From Branchipolynoe longqiensis (lineage: Eukaryota; Annelida; Polychaeta; Phyllodocida; Polynoidae), in the NCBI GenBank assembly GCA_030323885.1, contig CM059202.1, positions 45,402,849-45,466,848 on the forward strand: DNA of 64,000 nt, read 5' to 3'. The notes beneath the pieces were generated by a model. That model saw only the letters and a list, made by a program, of their open reading frames with translations. It ran no database searches and was not told where the DNA came from. The number at the start of each line of letters is the position of its first letter. Position 1 is the first letter of the stretch. Shown piece by piece: positions 17,006 to 28,231 of the stretch. Made by a program: the position numbers and the translations under genes.

Positions 17006-17636
17006 AGCTGAATCCCACCATTAAAGATTTAAAAACAACATTTTATGGTTATTTCCAGAGGGCCATAAATGTTTGATTAATGGCAACTGGTGCCCAACAC
17101 ATTCGAAAGACATAATTTTGCATTTACATATGTGTATGTAAAAGTCTGAGATGGGGAGCCAATTGATTTCACATGGGCGAAAGCCGAAGAGTAAGACCTA
17201 TTTGAAATCACTCCGTCCACCATCGAAGACAATTATGTATGATCATGTCGGTTCTATTTTTATCGTAGATCCACAGAGCTATGTTGCTATTCGCCATATT
17301 CTAGCGACGTCATTTGGTACTAGTGTCCTTTGACCCAAGAGAAGGCGCCCATGTATCAAAGTGACGTTTGTGCAGTAATATCATATATCCTTTTTAAACT
17401 AAATTATTCATCAATTTTGTTTATGTCTAGATTTGCATCCCTGACTATATACTTATGTGTGTCTGTGTGTAGAAAGAGAGGTACAGAACATTACACATAT
17501 GTGGCGTGTATATCAGAGAATGTTGTCTTTCATTATTGCTATTTGACAAAATACTGATGATCATTAATATGCTGCTTGTTCCGTTTGTTTCTCTTGTGTT
17601 GTCTTATTGGGTGTATGTCAGTCAGCCTTCTTTGTA

Positions 17637-17860
17637 CCGGGCGCCATGGCTGAGTCGATAGAGCGTGGGCCTGGCATGCTCAGTGTCAGGATAATGTGAC
17701 TGAGTGGGATACCAGGTCATGGTGTCGGTGGCCTGGTTTCCCAGTGGGACAGCACTGCAGAGTCGCCATGAGTGCGCACTGTCACAAGTCGGTTCCCGTC
17801 CTGATATGACCTTAGATGTTGCTAGGACATAAAACGTCCCGGTCGAGTCAGACTTATTAA
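17637..17860 (+). mobile_element. SINE-1 with shortened middle
   Basis: The head GGCGCCATGGCTGAGTCGAT AGAGCG is followed at once by GCTCAGTGTCAGGATAATGT. The B-box part and the CAATGACTT segment are missing. The tail GATATGACCTTAGATGTTGC and GGACATAAAAC is intact. Confidence 0.75.
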
Positions 17861-18032
17861 ATTCCCTTACTCAATCAACAAACGCAACCAAAAGAATAGT
17901 CACAGTTTACCCGAATACATCACTTCTGATTTCCCAATTCCCTGCTCGTTTCTACGTGACGACCTGGCCACGGCATAGGATGCTTTTATAGGATCATAGT
18001 TTGCTAACTATGGTATGTTTACCGCTACCAAT

Positions 18033-18345
18033 TGTTTGTTTGTTTGTTGTTGTTTTATGTCCTAACAACATCAAAGGTCATATCAGGACGGGTCCCGACT
18101 TGTGACAGTGCGCATTCATAGCGACTTTATAGTGCTGTCCCACTGGGAAACCAGGCCGCCAGCACCATGACCTGGTATCCCACTCAGTCACATTATCCTG
18201 ACACTGAGCACACCAGCCCTTGCCATGTCCTAATAATGCCGAGCGCCTGGCTAGGAAGCGACAAGCACCAATTTTCAAGTCATTGGTTTGACTCGACCAA
18301 GGTTTGAACCCACAATCTACCAGCATGGGAGACGGACGCTCCAAC
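18033..18345 (-). mobile_element. SINE-1, near full length
   Basis: On the minus strand it runs from the tRNA-like head (GTTGGAGCGTCCGTCTCCCA and B box GGGTTCAAACC) to the tail AGATGTTGTTAGGACATAAAAC and a run of AAC triplets (18033-18060 on the + strand as GTTTGTTTG). Confidence 0.8.
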
Positions 18346-18464
18346 TAATAGGTTTTTAAAGCTTTGAGAATTATGCATACTCTGTAAGGACCTCCAGGGG
18401 GACCCTTGGCAGCAAGGGAGGAACCTGGAAGTGACGAATATAGATATTCCGATTTCCGGGACGT

Positions 18465-19440
18465 AATCGATTAATCAACTCGGGTCACACGAGCCACTTT
18501 TTGGCACATGCGCACATCCTACAGACTCGGGTCGAATACGCTTCTCCAATCTCGGGGTGAAAAAAAATGGAGGCTTAATCCAAAACCTTTTTAATTTTTA
18601 AATAACCGATATAACTACAACAAAATAGGATTTAAGTATTTTATGATGGCATCGGTTAGTTATATTTCCATTTCACGAATCTAGGTTATTAAAAAACCAA
18701 AACATGTATGACTGGTACTGGTAGCTGTTATCCTGCAGGACGGTACCAAGTGCAAATGCGACATCATCGCTCCTAGCCATCCCCAGCCACGAGGTGGGTT
18801 ACTGGGGTCGGGTCGTTTTGCACATGGCACATGTATTTGTCGACTCCAATCGCTGTGTTCGATTTGAAATTCTGAAAACTTGTGTGACCCGAGTCGCCGG
18901 TGTCATGGTATACAACCCCTGCCTGATCGCAGCCCCTGTCGTGGCTTCTGCGCATGCGCAGAGGTTGTAAACAAGCTCAGCTCGGCTGCAGAACGACTAC
19001 ACACTGCCAGTGTCTATTAAAGATTAATAGAAATGCACAACCCTAACCATATAAATTTAATATAATCTGTTCGTTGGATATGTTTTCTATATATGTTCCA
19101 GGGGGTTTGTTTCTAGGTGGTGTATAGTTTCATAGATATTTCACTTTTTCTGTATGAAGATTGCACTGACACTCAGAATATCCCAACTTTCACTATTTAG
19201 TCTATTATCTCTGTTTTTAATACTTTCAGCATAAATTGCTCTTAGGTTACATTAAATACTTCAGATCTTCCTCTTCAATCGCGCATTAAGATATTTGTAA
19301 TCGATCCACTGAAAGTTTTTTAATTTATTTTACAAAAATAAATGCTTAGTCAACTGTCTTCACGACAGGGGCTGCGATCAGGCAGGGGTTGTATACCATG
19401 ACACCGGGTTGTGTTAATCAATTACGGCCCCACTGGTCCC
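18465..19440. mobile_element. Repeat family Q, split by MITE-R
   Basis: ATCGATTAATCAACTCGGGT at the left, then a long AT-rich middle, then GTCGGGTCGTTTTGCACATG and TGTTCGATTTGAAATTCTG. The right end resumes after MITE-R at 19408 (GTTGTGTTAATCAATTACG). Related copies: 20985-21425 (reverse) and 45115-45575; a right-end fragment is at 49740-49800. Confidence 0.65.
18897..19407. mobile_element. MITE-R with exact 47-bp inverted ends
   Basis: 18897-18943 (CCGGTGTCATGGTATACAAC...) and 19361-19407 are exact reverse complements over 47 bp. The interior is AT-rich. Perfect ends imply a recent insertion into the older Q repeat. Confidence 0.9.
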
Positions 19441-19671
19441 TCAGGAAGGACTGACAGTAGGACCCGGCGCAGCAGGTCGCACTTACCGTGACGCAACGGA
19501 AATTGGACAAGGTGATGAATACACATAAACACGGTGCTATTTTATTTCATGTCAAATATTTGATAGGACAATTTCACAACAATCTACAAATAGAAACAAA
19601 TGCATGGCAAGAACCGTACCAAATTTGGTGCATGGTTATGGGTGTAAAGTGAGTTTGAAGTATATCGCCGA

Positions 19672-20032
19672 TAGAGGGGGTGTAATGACGTCATGAGACA
19701 ACTTCTGGTGGCCATATTGGATTACATATGAAAGGCTTGGAAGTGCTTACATTGTGTTTATTTACCAATTTGTTGGTTTATTTGTCACTGTTTTGAGCAG
19801 TTTGGCCTCAAAAGTTGGGGGAAATGGTTTTTTGATGGAGGGGAAATATTTTGTTAATCATGTAGCCTCACATCATTGCTAAAGCGCAGTATGTTGACAC
19901 TTTGGATGCTCTGTTGAAGAATAGGTTCAGGCAGTACCCGCTAGGTATATGACAGGGGGTGCCATAGGTGGTATTAAGTGTAATCCAAGATGGCTAACTG
20001 CTAAGTGATGACGTCACATGCACTCCCTCTAT
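19672..20032. mobile_element. MITE-D copy, first of a head-to-head pair
   Basis: Begins TAGAGGGGGTGTAATGACGTCA and ends TGATGACGTCACATGCACTC CCTCTA. The middle carries GGTGGCCATATTGGATTACA and GTAATCCAAGATGGC. It abuts an inverted copy. Confidence 0.85.
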
Positions 20033-20346
20033 AGTAGTGCACGCGACATCATTACTTAGCAGTCAGCCATCTTGGATTACGAGAACCCTCCCTAGCCATG
20101 TTGTGAATGCATGCAGATGTAGTAAAACAGAGTTTTCTTGTGTTCTGGGAGGTTCTGGGCAGTTTACATCCAATGTGTTAACTTACGGCACTTTAGCAAC
20201 AACTTCTGAGGCCAAACTGCTCAAAACAGTGACAAATAAACCAACAAATCAGTAAATAAGCACAGTGTAGGCAGTTGCAAGCCTTCTGTATGTAATCCAA
20301 TATCGCCACCGAAAGTTGCCTTGTGACGTCATTCCACCCCCTCTAT
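20033..20346. mobile_element. MITE-D copy, inverted relative to the previous
   Basis: Starts GTAGTGCACGCGACATCATT and ends TTGTGACGTCATTCCACCCC CTCTA. Order of internal words is the reverse of 19672-20032. Together they form a 675-bp imperfect palindrome centred near 20032. Confidence 0.85.
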
Positions 20347-20984
20347 AGCAAAGGATAGGGCTGGGAGAGGCACCAACCCCAACTTCCGATCACCAACACT
20401 TGTTTTTTCCACCTCTTTGTTCTTGCTTTGGTCGCAAGGAGGTGGCCTGCGACTGTTTTTGTTGTTGTCGCAAGCCATAGCGTGACTAAGGCCCTTAGAT
20501 GCCAGGTTTGGGAGCGACAAATATTTAAAAAAAGTTGAAGTCAACACATGGATTTATATCTACGTAATACTTTTTAATACACTGGAAATTTATAACCACA
20601 TTTATGAACTACACACTGCTTGACGACTGCAATGGCACTCAAACAACCAGCTTGGTAGTGTACATACTGGATTAAATAGCTACAATTTGGTGACTGGATA
20701 TTCCAATTTTCAAAAAGGAACATAACCAACACGATTCCACTCCTGAGTGACATTCTATCAACCCAAAGGAGAATTGCTTCATTTAACGCAGAAAGTTACG
20801 CATGAATTTAAATGACGTCATATAAACAGGAATAATTGCCCCTACCAACTTTCAGTTGGTAGGGGTAATTTGCTTCTTTTTTTTTCTTAACCCCAAAAAT
20901 TAAAAAAAAAAAAACTAGGCTGTGTAATTTTGGTGTCTAAAGCTAGGATTCCATATACGCAGTATGTGGCAGCTTTTTTACGTT

Positions 20985-21425
20985 TGTATTAGAAATGGCA
21001 CACTCGGTTCGCATTCGCACTCATCACTCCGGCTATATTCGACTAACGCAACTCGGGTGTAAAAAGGCCCGACCCCAGTAACCCACATCTTGGCTGGGAA
21101 TGATGTCACATCTGCACTGGTACCGTCCTGTAGCATAACAGGTACCAGTACCAGATGTTTTTTTTGGTAATAACCCAGATTAATGAAATGGAAATATAAT
21201 TAAACTATGCGATCATAAAATACTTTAAATCCTATTTTGCTGTAATTATATCAGTTACTAAAAAAAAAAAGTTTTGGATTAAGCCACCATTTTTTTCCAA
21301 CCCGAGCATGGAGAAGTGTATTCGTTTATTCAACCTGAGTGTAGGATGTGTGCATGCGCCAAAAAGTGGCTTGGGTGACTCGAGTTGATTAATCAAATAT
21401 GACCCAAATGTAGCGATCCAGTGCG
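20985..21425. mobile_element. Repeat family Q, reverse orientation
   Basis: Contains CGACCCCAGTAACCCACATC, ACTGGTACCGTCCTGTAGCA and CCAAAAAGTGGCTTGGGTGA CTCGAGTTGATTAATC, each the reverse complement of parts of 18465-18895. Confidence 0.65.
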
Positions 21426-22189
21426 AATGCGAACCAAGAATGCCATTTTAAATAGAAACAACGAAAAGTCGCTGCATATCTCATACGCATACATGGAATC
21501 CTGACTCTACAATATATATGGAATCCTAGCTTAAGTGTTCTCTTGTATTTAATTAATTAGTAATCTTATAAATGTTAACCTCCAGCTAACTAAATTGGTT
21601 CTAAGGGACACCATATATGTGCCTCACATTGAACTCTTCTGAAACAAACCGTGCACATGGATGTCGGCCACACTTACACCCGCAAGTGAACAGTTCACTG
21701 ATTCATTTTATATTTTAAAATTCCCCTGGGAAAACATGAGCCTAAACGCACATGGTCAGGTTCTGACATAGGGGGTTGGTGATTTTGGGTTGGGGCGAAT
21801 GAAATATGACCGTTACTTGCGTTTCAACATGAACATGATAGGTGTGGATGATAAATGTGATTTGCAGGGTCCGGACAGGGCCTGGAAAGTCTTGAACTTC
21901 ATTTGCCTATTTCAATGCCTTGAATTTAACCTCTTTTGGGTAATTAGTCTTGAAGTCCATTAAACTGTCCACACTGATCTAAATTAGTCTGAAATTGCCA
22001 TTCGGTATGGCGATTAAGGACTAAATCCAAATGAAAATAGTCTTGAATTGCTATCAAAAACAGCCTTCGATTCCATATCTTCACATGTAAAGACTGTGGA
22101 TTGGACCTAATTACTGGGTCTCAACATAATACGCTACTGGCTGATGAGAAATGTGATTGAACCTAAATACCGTTACCTGGGTTTCAACA

Positions 22190-22510
22190 TGAATCAGGGA
22201 TGAAAGTGGTCTCTAGCAAAGAAAAACCTGGAAATCTACCGTGAGATTATCTGTAAATAACGTTACTCTAATAATACTATAGTTATCCGAGTACATTCTT
22301 CAATATCATAATCCCACGATGAAAGTGATGACCGAGAAAAAAAAAGAGCGGGGATTGATGGTGGTGATAAAAGTCAAAATTAGGACAATGGAATGCTCTC
22401 CAAGCATCATCTGTACTGACTCATCAGAGGAATGGAGGTAAGATAGTACTATAATAGGAGAGTGCTTGGAGAATATTGGATGAAACCTAAATTTCCAGCA
22501 TTTTCCTGCG
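22190..22510. mobile_element. MITE-B related segment
   Basis: ATCAGGGATGAAAGTGGTCT is the left end of family B. The stretch TCCAGCATTTTCCTGCGATTCCCTGACGG is related to the GTCAGGGAATCGC core, in reverse. It forms part of the duplicated block that follows. Confidence 0.55.
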
Positions 22511-24432
22511 ATTCCCTGACGGTGCCATTGGGAGATGTCCGTCTTTTCACAGAAATTCACCTCCATTCAGATGACGGAAGCCCAACAGCAGCCAGCCGTT
22601 GACCTAACACCAGTCACCATCCTGACATCGCCCATCGCCCCGACACTGGCCAGCTGCTGACACAGCTGAATGCTTCAAGTGTGAAAGCTGCACAGTCCGC
22701 CGAAAACATCAAATTGTCAAAACCAAAAAAATTATCTAGATTTGATTTGGTTTAAATATTGGCGCACTTATTAATCATTTGTCACTGCATGGAAAAAGAA
22801 TACTGAGTCAAAGCAAGAGAGAAGTGAAATTACGTCATTGCAGGTGAGAAATTTGTTATATTTATTTGCTACCAAACATTCAGCATTCACATCAAAACCA
22901 CATCTCATTGATTCAAGAACTTTGCTTCTCTCGCTTTCAAAAAAGATAAATCTAAATATTGTCATATATATTGTAAAATAGTACTTAGTAATCTTGCTCA
23001 GTACAACATTCAGCCGTCCCCCAAATACAGCACATGCAACAAGACTTAGTGGTCCAGAGACAGACATTTAAAAGTCAAATCCTGCACACACGAGGAGGCC
23101 GGTCAAAGTTTTCAACAGAGGGGGGATTGATGGTGATAAAAGTCAAAACTAGGACAATGGAATGCTCTCCAAGCATCATCTGTACTGACTCATCAGAGGA
23201 ATGGAGGTAAGATAGTACTGTAATAGGAGAGTGCTTGGAGAATATTGGATGAAACCTAAATTTCCAGCATTTTCCTGCGATTCCCTGACGGTGCCATTGG
23301 GAGATGTCCGTCTTTTCACAGAAATTCACCTCCATTCAGATGACGGAAGCCCAACAGCAGCCAGCCGTTGACCTAACACCGGTCACCATCCTTACGTCGC
23401 CCATCGCCCCGACACTGGCCAGCTGCTGACACAGCAGAATGCTTCAAGTGTGAAAGCTGCACAGTCCGCCGAAAACATCAAATTGTCAAAACCAAAAAAA
23501 TTATCTAGATTTGATTTGGTTTAAATATTGGCGCACTTATTAATCATTTGTCACTGCATGGAAAAAGAATACTGAGTCAAATCAATAGAACCGACCAGAC
23601 GGGATGGCCGAATGAGTTAGAGCGTCCGTCTCCCATGTTGGTAGGTCGTGGGTTCGAACCCTCGTTCAAACCAATGACGTACAAAATTGATACTTGTCAC
23701 TTCTTAGCCTGGCACTCGGCATTATTAGGATAGGGCAAGGACTGGTTGGCTCACTGTCAGGATAATGTGAATGAGTGGGATATCAGGTTATGGTACTGGC
23801 AGCATGGTCTTCCAGTGGGGCAGCACTATAGTCACCGTGAGTGTGCACTGTCACAAGTCGGTACCCGTCATGATATGACCTTAGATGTTACTAGGACATA
23901 AAACAAACACAAAAATCAATAGAACCTGTTAATGCTGAAGTGGTGCTTTGATGTGCTTGTCAAAATTAATTTTTGCATGCATGCACTTGGAATATCTCCA
24001 AAGGCCTTTCAAAATAAGTTACTTCAAAGGTTTGTTTGAGGTTTTTTGTCTTAGCAACATATAAAGGTCATTAAACTTAGCTCGGTGTGGAACAAAAACC
24101 CACAATGATTTACAAAAGGAGAGAAGTGCAATTAGGTCATTGCAGGTGAGAAAGTAATTATATTTATTTGCTACCAAACATTCAGCATTCACATCAAAAC
24201 CACATCTCATTGATTCAAGAACTTTGCTTCTCTCTCGCTTTCAAAAAAGATAAATCTAAATATTGTCATATATATCGTAAAATAGTACTTAGTAAGACGA
24301 GTTTATTTCTTCTTGCTCAGTACAACATTCAGCGTCCCCAAATACAGCACATGCAACAAGACTTAGTGGTCCAGAGACAGACATTTAAAAGTCTAATCCT
24401 GCGCACACGAGGAGGCCGGTCAAAGTTTTTAA
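22350..24432 (+). repeat. Duplicated block, order A-B-A-B
   Basis: Segment A (22350-22800) recurs at 23120-23580 with very few changes, shifted by about 769 bp. Segment B (22820-23115, CAGGTGAGAAATTTGTTATA to GGAGGCCGGTCAAAGTTTT) recurs at 24117-24432. Between the second A and second B lie a SINE-1 insertion and more MITE-A sequence. A tandem duplication followed by insertion explains the order. The frames encoding MEVNFCEKTD in both A copies are just the reverse strand of this repeat. Confidence 0.85.
23593..23912 (+). mobile_element. Full-length SINE-1 with target-site duplication
   Basis: tRNA-like head with A box (GGCCGAATGAGTTAGAGCG) and B box (GGTTCGAACCC), body, core GTCAGGATAATGTGA, tail ATGTTACTAGGACATAAAAC then AAACAC. 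It is flanked by the 14-bp repeat AAATCAATAGAACC at 23579-23592 and 23913-23926. This proves insertion by target-primed reverse transcription and defines the element's limits. Confidence 0.92.
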
Positions 24433-24454
24433 CATTTTCAGCCATACAAAGCTA

Positions 24455-24535
24455 CGCCACAGGAGGGGGAGGAAGAGGGAAGAGGGAGGGGGAGGAGATG
24501 GAGGAGGAGGGGGGGGGGGGGGAGGAGGGAAAGTT
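24455..24535 (+). repeat. G-rich purine tract
   Basis: Runs of GGGAGGGGGAGGAGATGGAGG with a 13-G run. Simple sequence with quadruplex potential. Confidence 0.8.
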
Positions 24536-24898
24536 TTAGTAAAGTATGACTTTAATTGCTTTAAAATTGTTATTTATTTATGCAGGGTCATTTGCCTCAT
24601 TTCAAGGCCTTGAATTTAACCTATTTTGGGTAATTAGTCTCGATTTCAATAAAATCTTCACATGTGTACAGACCCTGCATTAGTTGATTATAACGGGGGT
24701 TTGCGATTACGTTATTAGGATGTCAAACCCCAACAAACAAACTGCAGCTTAATGCTACCCACAAAATTAAAGTGGCAACATCAGGATTTCATACTAGTAG
24801 AAGTGAAGCGTTTGGACCTAGTTGACGGTGCTGCCACCTGGGGGAGTGAATTTTCAAAGAGCCGCCCAATGACCTTCCCTCCCCCCTACATTCATTGA

Positions 24899-25253
24899 TT
24901 AAAGCTGCATAGTCCGATGAAGCATCACATTTTCAAAACCAAAATAAGTATCTCAATTTGATTCTACATATCTAACTTAAACACTGGTGCACTTGTTAAA
25001 TATTTGTAACCACACAGAAGGGAATACTGAGGCAATTTAATAGAAGCTATTACTGCAGAAACCTATGGTGTCAGAGTTTTAGCAAGCTTGCCAAAACTAA
25101 TTTTGCTTGTTTGCACTTCATATATCTCAAAAGTTAGCTATTTAAAATAAAAGTTACTTCAAGTGAAAGTAGGGTAGATTATAATGATCACCCTAAGATG
25201 TTTATCTCGGAAAATTACAGAAACTCAAAAACCATCGGACTATGCAATTTTAA
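24899..25253. mobile_element. MITE-A reference copy, 355 bp
   Basis: TTAAAGCTGCATAGTCCGAT at the left faces ATCGGACTATGCAATTTTAA at the right. The interior shows the order used to recognise other copies: GATTCTACATATCTAACTTA, GGCAATTTAATAGAAGC, GTTTTAGCAAGCTTGCCAAAAC, ATCTCAAAAGTTAGCTATTT, GTTACTTCA, TTTATCTC. No coding capacity. Confidence 0.9.
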
Positions 25254-25470
25254 GCGGGGGAAATTTCAATCGTCGACAATTGGTCTTCCCCATTCCAGTG
25301 CTCCTTGCCCTACCATAGTAATGCCGAATGCCAGATCGCGATAAGTTTTAATTTTAAAGTTTTGGTTTGACTCGACTAGAGCTCGAACCTGCAGGTTTGA
25401 ATCCCATGACCTACCAACAATTGGAGGTGGGCACTCAACTCTTTCAGCCATCCTGTCTGGGTGGGTAGTA
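25254..25470 (-). mobile_element. SINE-1b copy
   Basis: On the minus strand: tRNA-like head, GAGTCAAACCAAAACTTTAA, then the 1b tail GGAGCACTGGAATGGGGAAG and ACCAATTGTCGAC. It abuts the right end of a MITE-A. Confidence 0.75.
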
Positions 25471-25739
25471 AAATGTTGACGTGTACTACTTGAGGGAGGG
25501 GGGGGGGGGGTCTGGAAAAGTAGTACTCTTTGTACTACTTTGAAAATGTTTTGCCAACTTTGGACGGTCCCTAAAACTAATTACGTGAAAATGCAATATT
25601 TTCTTTTAGTAATTTCTTTTGCCAACATGATAATTCTTTTCTTTTTTTATACAAATATTGCAGTTTGGTCCGACACCGTGGTTACAATTAATTCTACGTA
25701 TTTTCGGACCGCTTCACTTTCTTCATTTTAATAAATAGT

Positions 25740-26300
25740 TCTTTTCGGTGCCATGGTTTGAGGATGGTTTTGTCCGGTGTGCTTGTCGGGTTGAACGGCA
25801 CCACGGGGCTTGGCAACAGGCTCTCGGCAAAATCTGAAACAAAGCACACGCATGTAACATCCACCGCACCACACACAGGACACGCGGCACAAAACCTACA
25901 CGAGTCGTTCTCTGAAACTGGGCACCACAGATTTGGTTCCCACGTTACGAAGGTGATAATTAAGTCTTTCTCTTTTTTTCTGGGTAGCAAGCAAAATAAT
26001 TATTGTTGCCTCTGTGTGTTAAGTATGCTAGCAATATTATATGTATTGAATATATCCCATGAAATGTATCAAAAGTACGCTTGCATAATTTGGTGCTAAA
26101 GTGAAAATTTACACATGCGTTTACCCAAACTTTTAACAGCATTTTTCTTGTAAGACATAATCCTTTTTTGTGAATAATCTTTGTTGAAATTGTTGTGCAT
26201 GTCAAAATGATGTTCTGGATGTGTTCTTGACTTTCATGTTACACGAGTGATATTAATAATGTATTGCTCAATTTGTATAAGATCAAAATCAAAAATCAAA
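25740..26300 (+). mobile_element. Repeat family J, copy 2
   Basis: 25905-26300 aligns with 9909-10340. It extends further left than copy 1 (25740-25905, CCATGGTTTGAGGATGGTTTTG). The minus strand there has a 98-codon frame with several cysteines (CRFCAACPVCG); I cannot assign it to a family. Confidence 0.55.
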
Positions 26301-26509
26301 ATCCGGGTTTTTGTTTCAACTCTGCCATATGCACAACACGTAAGGATTCTGCTATCATTTGGAATGTTTTGTTACTGTTTGGAATGTTATCACTTTTATA
26401 AATAAATAAATAGCGAATGGTAGACAGGAAGTGTGAACACTTATTTGTCTCTCATTTTTGCTTGAGTGCAAGTAAATAAGCAACACAAGGAATAATTAGT
26501 AGCACGTGG

Positions 26510-26858
26510 TGAATAAGGGGTCAAATTTCCCTGGATCATCAGCTCATGCTTTTTCTAATCTGTTCTTGAATGAATTTATTGACTCGGCATCAATAACATT
26601 TTGTGGGAGACTGTTCCATATATTTATGATCCTGTTTGAAAAACTGTGTTGCCTTAACTTTGAAATGGCTCTGGGTTTTACTAGTTTGAGAGTATGGCCC
26701 CGACTGCCTTCTCTTTTATTCAAGGTGAAAAATTGGTTCATATCTATTTTATCAAAATCTTTCATAATTTTAAATACTTCAATTATGTCACTTCTTTTCC
26801 TTCTGTAGGAAAGGGTAGGAAGTTTCAATTCCCTCAGCCTTTGTTCACAGAACAACCC
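26510..26858 (-). mobile_element. LINE remnant: C-terminal end of a non-LTR reverse transcriptase ORF
   Basis: The minus strand frame reads RLRELKLPTLSYRRKRSDII, then FFTLNKREGSRGHTLKLVKP, then FSNRIINIWNSLPQNVIDAE and stops after RLEKA. This order (LPTLxYRRxRxDxIE, RxFFxxRxxxxWNxLP) is the usual end of ORF2 in CR1/L2/jockey-type LINEs. The reverse transcriptase core is absent, so it is a 5'-truncated copy. Confidence 0.75.
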
Positions 26859-27662
26859 ATATAAACATCACCTTTTAATATAATTAAACATGAATGTATA
26901 AGCTCTATTAATTCACAAACTAACTTAGGTTAATAAAAAATACATGTGCCAAATTCAATTGAATTAAAAGTTTTTGTATCGATAATAAATTAGTTCATAA
27001 GTCAGCATGTATACATTAATAATAGACTTTTAAAAACATACCACAACTTTGAATTAAATTAAGAATTAGTGCATAAGGTACATATTAATTCACGAATAAG
27101 CCTTCATTAATAATATTTAAAAAACAAAAAAATTTGAAATGATAAATGAATGTATTACATACTTTCTGCCATTTCCTGAGATAATTATATTATGTTGATG
27201 TTATAATCTACTTTGTCGCAGTTTAAGCAACTTTATATATATATAATACATTATTCCTGAGCTAAATCATATTAAAATTGTCAATTTTTTTAAATGAGAA
27301 TTAAAATGAATTAACAATGGTGTTTTATTTTAAGCATGCAATGGTCCAAATTAGATATAACAATGCCAGATTAAAGACCACTAAATGAAACAATTATAAA
27401 TTCTTCTTGGCCTTGCTACAAGAGACTCCAGCCAACAATACGGCCTGTCACACTGTCTGCGAATAGCGGAATATAGCGGATGTGGCCTGACTAAACAAAG
27501 CGAGCGGTTGTGCGGTGCCCACCTTGTGCGCGGTTCTTTTCCAGGCCGAAGCTGACTCTTCGCTTCGTGCTGAATTCATCTTGTAAACTCTGGCAGTAAA
27601 CAATGGAGTGCGGTTAATTTGTTGTTTTCGTTTAGATTTTGTTGGTACGTTAATTTACTAAG

Positions 27663-27870
27663 CAGGGGAAATTTCAATTGCAGACAATTGGTCTTCCTCA
27701 TTCCATTGCTCGTTGCCCTATCCTAGTAATGCGAAGCACAAGGCTAGGTAGCGACAAGTAAACATTTTTTTTACGTCATTGGTTTGACTTGGCCATGGTT
27801 CAAACCCCACGACATACCAGAAACGGGAGGTAGACGCTCAACACATTTGGACATCGCATCTGGGTTATAG
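27663..27870 (-). mobile_element. SINE-1b copy
   Basis: Tail GCAGGGGAAATTTCAATTGC at the left, then AGACAATTGGTCTTCCTCAT and a tRNA-like head ending near GGACATCGCATCTGGG. Same subfamily as 25254-25470. Confidence 0.75.
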
Positions 27871-27974
27871 ATTAAAAAACAAAAACTATGGGGCATGGCA
27901 TCGCAAACACAAGGTATATGGAGGATGAAACAGAACAGTGGGAAAGAACGAAATAATTATGACATATTCAACAT

Positions 27975-28140
27975 ACAACAGAACGGTCCAACTTAAATAC
28001 TGGTACCCTTATTAAATATTTGTTGCTATATCGAAAGCTATACTAAGCAATTTATTCAAACCCGTTACTGCTGAAATCTATGGGGTAAGAGTTTTGACAA
28101 GAATGCCAAAATTGATTTGGCATGTTTACACTTCAAGCGC
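27975..28140. mobile_element. MITE-A fragment
   Basis: ACTTAAATACTGGTACCCTT through GCAATTTATTCAAACCCG and GCCAAAATTGATTTGGCATG. Both ends are missing. Confidence 0.65.
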
Positions 28141-28231
28141 CAATTTTGACGCGGCCAGGATTCAAACTCCTGACCTTCCGCATGGGAATCGACCGATTCG
28201 ACTACCGTGTCTGGTTTGGCCAGAAAACGGG

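Noticed and set aside
22306..23335. Two identical frames starting MEVNFCEKTDISQW
   Set aside because: They lie on the reverse strand of a duplicated repeat related to MITE-B, so identity reflects duplication of the DNA and not a gene pair.
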